Below are positions 59,256 to 64,000 of a stretch of 64,000 nt of DNA, piece by piece (position 1 is the first letter of the stretch; the number at the start of each line of letters is the position of its first letter). Made by a program: the position numbers and the translations under genes. The notes beneath the pieces were generated by a model, which was not told where the DNA came from, searched no databases, and was given only the letters and a program-made list of their open reading frames with translations. Origin of the DNA: Blastococcus aurantiacus (GTDB taxonomy: Bacteria > Actinomycetota > Actinomycetes > Mycobacteriales > Geodermatophilaceae); contig NZ_FNBT01000002.1 of assembly GCF_900102425.1 (NCBI RefSeq), positions 496,001-560,000 on the forward strand, written 5' to 3'.

Positions 59256-59261
59256 TACGGT
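59256..59261 (+). promoter_or_regulatory. Leaderless -10 of the secreted GH25-like gene
   Basis: TACGGT, seven spacer bases and then the ATG at 59269. Confidence 0.5.
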
Positions 59262-59268
59262 CGCGTGC

Positions 59269-60117
59269 ATGACGGGGGACACGGGCGGACGCCTGCGCGC
59301 GACAGCTGTCGTGACGCTGACCGCTGCGGCGACCCTCCTCGCGGGGCAGACGCCCGCCGGCGCGGCCCCCACCGAGTTCGACGTCCCGCTCAGCCCGGTC
59401 GGCGTCGACATCTCCCACCCGCAGTGCGACGCCGAGCTGCCCGACGCCCGCGCGTTCGCCGTCGTCGGGGTCAACGGCGGGCGGACCACCGACCCGAACC
59501 CGTGCCTGGCCGAGCAGCTGGAGTGGGCCTGGGAGTCCAACGGCTCGGTGCCCGAGCAGCCGGTGGTCCAGCTGTACCTGAACACCGCCAACCCCGGCCA
59601 GGTCTCGTCCCTGGTCACCACCTGGCCGTCGGACGGCGAGACGCCCTACGGCGAGTGCGACGGCGACAACACGGCCGCCTGCTCGTGGCGGTACGGGTGG
59701 GAGCGGACCCGCGACAGCGTCACCGAGTTCTTCCTGCCGGCCGCGCGGGACGCCGGGGTGGACAGCCTCGCGTCCAGCTACCGATGGTGGCTCGACGTCG
59801 AGACGATGAACACCTGGCAGTCGGGGTCGGACGACGCCCTGGCGCGCAACCGGGCGACGCTCGAGGGCATGACCGCCTACCTGGACTTCCGCGGCGCGGA
59901 CGTCGGCCTGTACTCCACGGGTCAGCAGTGGGCGGAGATCGTCGGCTCCGTGCCGTCCGACAGCCCCCTCGCCGGACTGCCCAGCTGGCTGGCCGGGTCG
60001 GTGACCGTCGCACAGGCCGTCGCGGCCTGCGAGCTGCCCCCGCTGGTGCCCCGAGGCCGGGTCGACCTGACCCAGTACGTCCCCGACGACCTCGACCGCA
60101 ACCACTCCTGCGGCTGA
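59269..60117 (+). CDS. Secreted protein with GH25/DUF1906-like TIM-barrel
   Basis: This 282-aa exported protein has a signal peptide (~1-33, ending AGAAP). The mature domain begins GVDISHPQCDAELP, and later has LYLNTANPG, WWLDVETMNTW, GLYSTGQQWAEI and LPSWLAGS. This order of strand-ends is that of glycoside-hydrolase family 25 and DUF1906 barrels. The D-x-E of LDVET fits the acidic catalytic pair of GH25 muramidases. It is therefore a candidate peptidoglycan or glycan hydrolase; activity is not certain as some relatives are non-catalytic. The conserved C-terminus ends DRNHSCG, with paired Cys residues. Confidence 0.8.
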   Translation: MTGDTGGRLRATAVVTLTAAATLLAGQTPAGAAPTEFDVPLSPVGVDISHPQCDAELPDARAFAVVGVNGGRTTDPNPCLAEQLEWAWESNGSVPEQPVVQLYLNTANPGQVSSLVTTWPSDGETPYGECDGDNTAACSWRYGWERTRDSVTEFFLPAARDAGVDSLASSYRWWLDVETMNTWQSGSDDALARNRATLEGMTAYLDFRGADVGLYSTGQQWAEIVGSVPSDSPLAGLPSWLAGSVTVAQAVAACELPPLVPRGRVDLTQYVPDDLDRNHSCG

Positions 60118-60139
60118 GGACGCCGGGCCCGCACTCGGG

Positions 60140-60448
60140 TCAGACGGCGCCCTTGTCGGCGTCGCCGGCCGGCAGTGGGGTGAGCCGGCGGATGTCCGGG
60201 GCGGCGGCGAGCTTGCCGGCCAGGGCGGCGCCCAGGGTGGCCAGCGGCTCCGCCTTGCCGTGCACCTTCATCGCCTCGGCACTCTCCCACCGCTCCACGA
60301 AGACGAAGACGCCGTCGGCCTCGTGCAGGGCGTAGCGCTCGCAGCCGGGCTCCTCGTGCACCTTCGGGACGGCGGCCAGCAGCGCCTCTCGCACGGCGTC
60401 GACCGCATCGGGCTTGGGGGTGAGGGTGGCGACGACGACGATGGACAT
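60140..60448 (-). CDS. Antibiotic-biosynthesis-monooxygenase (ABM) domain protein
   Basis: This 102-aa single ABM domain has VVVATLTPKPDAVDAVREALLAAVPKVHEEPGCERYALHE and FVFVERWESAEAMKVHGKAEPL in spaced form. This is a dimeric ferredoxin-like fold of quinol or small aromatic monooxygenases (YgiN-like) that need no cofactor. ATG 60448 has AGGAGG seven bases upstream. It is divergent from fprA. The substrate is unknown. Confidence 0.9.
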   Translation of the reverse strand: MSIVVVATLTPKPDAVDAVREALLAAVPKVHEEPGCERYALHEADGVFVFVERWESAEAMKVHGKAEPLATLGAALAGKLAAAPDIRRLTPLPAGDADKGAV

Positions 60449-60518
60449 GGAGGGGCCTCCTCGAGCGACGATGACGGGAAACCGGGCGCGCGCTCTGGTG
60501 GAGCGCCCCCGGCGGGGT

Positions 60519-60524
60519 CAGGAT
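60519..60524 (+). promoter_or_regulatory. Leaderless -10 of fprA
   Basis: CAGGAT, seven spacer bases and then ATG at 60532. An upstream ATG at 60523 overlaps this element. Confidence 0.45.
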
Positions 60525-60531
60525 GCCAGTC

Positions 60532-61932
60532 ATGGTCGCCGACGGCTCCGCCGCTCCCCCGTCCGAGCGCCGCCCCCTCCGAGTGGCGATCATCGGTGCC
60601 GGTCCGGCGGGCATCTTCGCCGCCGACGCGCTGACCCGTCAGGACGACGTCCCGGTGGCCATCGACCTCATCGACCGGCTGCCCACCCCGTTCGGCCTGG
60701 TCCGGCACGGCATCGCGCCCGACCACCCGAAGATGCGGGCCATCCGGGAGACCCTGCACCGCAGCCTCGACCAGCCGCTGGTCCGCTTCGTCGGCAACGT
60801 GGACATCGGCGTCGACCTCTCCCTGGAGGAGCTGCGCGCCCACGTCGACGCCGTCGTCTACACCTACGGCGCGGCGCTGGACCGCCGGCTGGGCATCGAG
60901 GGCGAGGACCTCCCCGGCAGCCTCGCGGCCACCGACGTCGTCGCCTGGTACACCGGGCATCCCGACGTCGACCGGAAGCGGGTCGAGTCCGCGCTGGCCG
61001 ACGCCCGGTCGGTCGTCGTCGTCGGCGTCGGGAACGTCGCCCTCGACGTGGCGCGGGTCCTGGCCCGCGCGCCCGAGGAGCTCGAGCCGACCGACATGCC
61101 GCAGCACGTCCTGGACGCGCTGGCCGCCGCACCGGTCGAGCAGGTGACGGTGCTGGGCCGCCGCGGTCCCGCGCAGGCCAGCTTCACCACCCAGGAGCTG
61201 CGCGAGCTGGACGACATGACCGCCGCGACCGTCCTGGTCGACCCGGCCGACCTCGAGCTGGACCCGGCCTCCGAGGAGCGCGCCGCCGCCGACCGGGTGG
61301 TCGGGCGCAACCTCGGCGTGCTGCGCGGCTGGGCCGGGCACGCGCTCGAGGCCGGTCGGATCCCCCTGCGGCTGCGCTTCTACAGCCGCCCGGTGCGGCT
61401 CCTCGGCGACGACCGCGTCACCGGCCTGGAGGTGGAGCGCACCGCGGTCGACGGCGACGGCCGCGCCGTCGGCACCGGGGAGCTCGAGGTGCTGCCGGCC
61501 GACCTGGTCGTCCGCTCCGTGGGCTACCGGGGCACCCCGCTGCCCGGCCTGCCGGTCGACGAGCGCAGCGGCACCGTTCCGCACGACGGCACCGGCCGGG
61601 TGCTGCGCGACGGGGAGCTCGCACCCGGCGAGTACGTCGCCGGGTGGATCAAGCGCGGCCCCAGCGGCGTCGTGGGCACCAACAAGCACGACGCCCGCGA
61701 GACGGTGGAGGCCCTGCTGGCCGACGCGGCCGACGGCACGCTGGCCGTCCGCGGTGGCACCGACGACCTGGTGACCACCCTGCAGGCGCGCGGGGCGCAG
61801 CCGGTGCTCCTGGAGGACTGGCGGGCGATCGACGCCGCGGAGGTCGCGCTCGGCGCCAGCCGAGGCCGGGCGCGCACCACCATGCACGAGCGCGAGGCCC
61901 TGCTCGCCGCGATCCGGGCCGCCACCGCATGA
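60532..61932 (+). CDS. fprA: Ferredoxin/flavodoxin--NADP reductase (FprA/adrenodoxin-reductase type)
   Basis: This 466-aa flavoenzyme transfers electrons between NADPH and ferredoxin. The N-terminal FAD site VAIIGAGPAGIFAADAL (~19-35) is followed by LIDRLPTPFGLVRHGIAPDHP, diagnostic of the FprA family. The NADPH-binding VVVGVGNVALDVARVL (~163-178) and the C-terminal VAGWIKRGPSGVVGTNKHDA complete it. No fused ferredoxin domain is present. It can serve P450s or biosynthetic ferredoxins encoded elsewhere. ATG 60532 is chosen from the leaderless pattern. Confidence 0.94.
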   Translation: MVADGSAAPPSERRPLRVAIIGAGPAGIFAADALTRQDDVPVAIDLIDRLPTPFGLVRHGIAPDHPKMRAIRETLHRSLDQPLVRFVGNVDIGVDLSLEELRAHVDAVVYTYGAALDRRLGIEGEDLPGSLAATDVVAWYTGHPDVDRKRVESALADARSVVVVGVGNVALDVARVLARAPEELEPTDMPQHVLDALAAAPVEQVTVLGRRGPAQASFTTQELRELDDMTAATVLVDPADLELDPASEERAAADRVVGRNLGVLRGWAGHALEAGRIPLRLRFYSRPVRLLGDDRVTGLEVERTAVDGDGRAVGTGELEVLPADLVVRSVGYRGTPLPGLPVDERSGTVPHDGTGRVLRDGELAPGEYVAGWIKRGPSGVVGTNKHDARETVEALLADAADGTLAVRGGTDDLVTTLQARGAQPVLLEDWRAIDAAEVALGASRGRARTTMHEREALLAAIRAATA

Positions 61933-61957
61933 GACGGCGGCCGATCGAGGCAGTGGG

Positions 61958-63037
61958 TCAGGCGACCGCGTCGAGCAGGGTGCGGGCCAACGCCTCGTCG
62001 GCGGCGGCGACGAAGCGGATCCGTGCGCCGGTGTCCGGCTCGAGCACCACCGGCGCGCCGTCGGCGGTGAGGGCCGCACCGCCCGCGGCCAGCAGGACGG
62101 CGAGCCCGCCGGCCACGTCGTGCACGTGCGTGCCGGTGCGGTCCACGTCGTGCCAGGCCGCCGCCGCGCCGTCGGCGACCAGGCACAGATCGACCGCCGT
62201 GCAGCCGGTGATCCGCACCCGCCGGGCGGCCCCGGGCACCCCGACCGAGCCACCGTTCGGCGCGCTGGGGACGACGACGGTGCTCCCCGCGCGCGTGCGC
62301 ACCGGCACGCCGTCCCGCGCCGCCCCGCGGCCCTCGTCGGCCGACCAGCGCCGCCCCGAGGAGAGGTCGCAGACCAGGCCCGCGACCGGTCGGCCGTGGT
62401 GCACCAGCGCGGCCGAGAAAGCCCACGGCGGCAGACCGGCCAGGTAGTTGCGGGTCCCGTCGAGGGGGTCGATGACGATCCACGGCATGCCGTCGGGCAC
62501 CTGCCGGTCGGCGCTCTCCTCGCTGAGCACCGGCACCCCCAGCGCGGCGAGCACCTCGACCGCCGCGGCGTGCGCGGCGTCGTCCGCGGCCACCCCCGGG
62601 CTGCCGTCGTCCTTCGTGCGCGTGCCGCCGACGTCCCGGGCCAGGGCCACGGCCGTCTCCACCCGGGTGGCCGCCAGCGCCGCGAGGTGGGCGAACCGGA
62701 CCGCCAGCGGAGCCGACTCCGGCAGGGCCGGCACCGCTACGCACCGGTCGTTGGCCAGGTGTCGCACGCGGTCGCACCCCCAGTCGGCGGCCGCGGCGAG
62801 GACGTCGGGATGGTCCAGGGGGACGCCGGTCCGGCGCACGACGACGGCCTCGGCGGTCGCGTCGTGGGCCCACCGCCGGCGCAGCAGCACGACCTGCCCC
62901 TCGCTGCCGATCAGCACCCGGGCGTCGGGCTCGACGATCGCGGGGGCGAGTGCCGGCGCCGGGAGCCCCAGCGCGTCGGCCACTGCCCCGAGGTCGGGAC
63001 GCGTCGCGGTCCGGAGCGCGGGAGTGGCCGAGGTCAC
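61958..63037 (-). CDS. Inositol-monophosphatase-family protein with N-terminal extension
   Basis: Residues ~120-359 form an IMPase/FIG fold. The metal sites are visible: SEES as the Glu motif (~200) and WIVIDPLDGTRNYLAG (~217-232). The late WD-type motif is replaced by HDVAGGLAVLLAAGG, where Asp is kept and Trp is His. Substrates include inositol-1-phosphate, histidinol phosphate and PAP. The first ~115 residues (DLGAVADALGLPAPAL, then VVVRRTGVPLDHPDVL, then NDRCVAVPALPES) are not recognised and are not standard for the family. The GTG at 63037 follows GATACT by six bases, consistent with a leaderless start; the product is 359 aa. Confidence 0.85.
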   Translation of the reverse strand: MTSATPALRTATRPDLGAVADALGLPAPALAPAIVEPDARVLIGSEGQVVLLRRRWAHDATAEAVVVRRTGVPLDHPDVLAAAADWGCDRVRHLANDRCVAVPALPESAPLAVRFAHLAALAATRVETAVALARDVGGTRTKDDGSPGVAADDAAHAAAVEVLAALGVPVLSEESADRQVPDGMPWIVIDPLDGTRNYLAGLPPWAFSAALVHHGRPVAGLVCDLSSGRRWSADEGRGAARDGVPVRTRAGSTVVVPSAPNGGSVGVPGAARRVRITGCTAVDLCLVADGAAAAWHDVDRTGTHVHDVAGGLAVLLAAGGAALTADGAPVVLEPDTGARIRFVAAADEALARTLLDAVA

Positions 63038-63089
63038 GTCGCCAGTATCCGACACCACCGGAACGGATCCGTACCGGGGCGTGGGCGGC

Positions 63090-63950
63090 TCAGCCCAGTT
63101 CGAGCCCGCGCAGCGTCTGCGCGGCCAGCTGGTCACCGGCCTCGGCGCCGAGCCGGAACTGCTCGACCGCGCCGTCGAAGTCGCCGCGGTCGGCCAGCAG
63201 CACGGCCAGGTTCTGGTGGCAGTAGACGTCGCCGGCGGCGATGCCCGCGCGGAACGCCTCCTCGGCGGCCTCCTCGTCCTCGAGGTCCTCCCGGTAGAGG
63301 TTGCCCAGGGGCAGCCAGGCCACCTGCTCGCCGAGCTTGGCGCCGCGCTCGAGCACCGCCCGCGCCTCGACACCCCGGCCGCTCTCGCGCAGCAGGTGCG
63401 CCAGGTCGGTGCGCGCCGCCGGGAAGTGGTCGGCACCGGCGCGCAGGTCGTCCTCGAGCGCCGGGTCCAGGGTCGTGCAGAACCTCCAGCAGGCGACGAC
63501 GCCGGCCGCCTCGGGGTCGCCGGCCGCGGCGATCTCCTCGGCGACGGCGAGGGCCTCCTCGCGCTCGCCCTGCTCGCGGAGCAGGAACGCCAGCTGCAGG
63601 CCGCCCTCGAGGTCACCGGCGTCGACGGCGCCGCGGTAGGCCCGCATGGCGCCGGCCAGGTCGCCGAGGTCCTCGAGCACGAGGCCCAGGTTGCGCCAGG
63701 CGTCGGCCTCGCCACCGGCCAGGGCCACCTCGTAGGCGTCGACCGCCTCCTGCCACCGACCCTGCGCGGCGAGCGCGTTCCCGAGGTTGAACGAGGCGAC
63801 GGTGTCACCGGCCTCCGCGGCGCGGCGGAAGCACGCCTCGGCGTCCGCGTGGCGGCCGGCGTCGGCGAGGTCGCAGCCGAGGTCGACCAGTGCGTCGCCG
63901 TCCCCGGAGGCCCGCAGCCGCCGGAGGCGCCTGTCGAGGTCCTCGGTCAT
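63090..63950 (-). CDS. Tetratricopeptide/Sel1-like repeat protein
   Basis: This 286-aa all-helical protein has roughly eight 34-36-residue repeats, for example DLADAGRHADAEACFRRAAEAGD, NALAAQGRWQEAVDAYEVALAGGE and LLREQGEREEALAVAEEIAAAGD. The conserved small and aromatic residues of TPR/Sel1 are present. There is no signal peptide or membrane segment, so it is probably a cytoplasmic scaffold. ATG 63950 is the start. It is the last gene; 63951-64000 holds only its upstream region. Partner proteins cannot be guessed from the context. Confidence 0.85.
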   Translation of the reverse strand: MTEDLDRRLRRLRASGDGDALVDLGCDLADAGRHADAEACFRRAAEAGDTVASFNLGNALAAQGRWQEAVDAYEVALAGGEADAWRNLGLVLEDLGDLAGAMRAYRGAVDAGDLEGGLQLAFLLREQGEREEALAVAEEIAAAGDPEAAGVVACWRFCTTLDPALEDDLRAGADHFPAARTDLAHLLRESGRGVEARAVLERGAKLGEQVAWLPLGNLYREDLEDEEAAEEAFRAGIAAGDVYCHQNLAVLLADRGDFDGAVEQFRLGAEAGDQLAAQTLRGLELG

Positions 63951-64000
63951 GCCGCCGATCTTCGGGGGCGTCCGGGCTTCCGCGCGCCGCCCGCAGGGGT

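Overview
This window is GC-rich, compact DNA (roughly 70% GC or more by eye) with short intergenic gaps, many 4-bp ATGA/GTGA gene overlaps, many GTG/TTG starts and many apparently leaderless promoters. It is chromosomal actinobacterial DNA. A member of Geodermatophilaceae (Blastococcus, Geodermatophilus or Modestobacter relatives) is the best guess. That guess rests on protein style, on gene order, and on a 58-bp dispersed repeat I associate with that family; it is inference, not a database result.

Region 1 (1-15.6 kb, all minus strand) is an exopolysaccharide and cell-surface locus. Reading right to left it holds an initiating sugar phosphotransferase, a DUF1972-type glycosyltransferase, a CDP-alcohol phosphatidyltransferase, a membrane-anchored protein, a second glycosyltransferase and a polysaccharide deacetylase. 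These six form a nearly seamless operon. Next come two very large secreted paralogues (1514 and 1262 aa) built from a propeller-like head, Fn3-like, LamG and PKD modules. The start of a probable flippase runs off the left edge.

Region 2 (15.6-35 kb) is a conserved actinobacterial housekeeping block: pth, rplY, cysC, prs, glmU, tRNA-Gln, a fatty-acid desaturase with a TetR regulator, ispE, rsmA, rpfB, tatD-like, metG, corA, rsmI and pmt. Much of this order matches the M. tuberculosis Rv1002c-Rv1019 neighbourhood. It is interrupted by a single-gene DUF559/AbiEi-like nuclease cassette bounded by inverted GTGCAC-pair repeats.

Region 3 (35-49 kb) holds an enoyl-CoA hydratase-like gene, a secreted sugar-dehydrogenase/PKD/LGFP fusion and tRNA-Ala. 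It then has the sepX(glpR)-acetyltransferase-glp-galU division and envelope cluster, formyl-THF cyclo-ligase, a fused acetyl-CoA carboxyltransferase, a MarR regulator, a chromate transporter, an FmdB-like zinc ribbon, a SAF-domain protein and mscL.

Region 4 (49-64 kb) is a mixed set: YbaK deacylase, VOC protein, thioesterase, a DNA-glycosylase/PUA-like fusion, sirtuin, SRPBCC, two CNNM/CBS membrane proteins, a DUF4396 protein behind a CsoR-like operator, a lipoprotein serine hydrolase, tRNA-Arg, a Nei/Fpg glycosylase, a GH25-like secreted protein, FprA-type reductase, an inositol-phosphatase-like protein and a TPR protein.

The most interesting signals are: (a) the DUF559 cassette with matching 53-bp inverted ends; (b) the MSMEG_6728 glycosylase fused to a PUA-like reader domain; (c) three genes whose only credible start is CTG; (d) a 58-bp dispersed repeat that supplies the C-terminus of MscL; (e) module shuffling in the two giant secreted proteins; (f) a uniform NANNNT-N6/7-start leaderless promoter pattern, including a 26-bp divergent galU/cyclo-ligase promoter.
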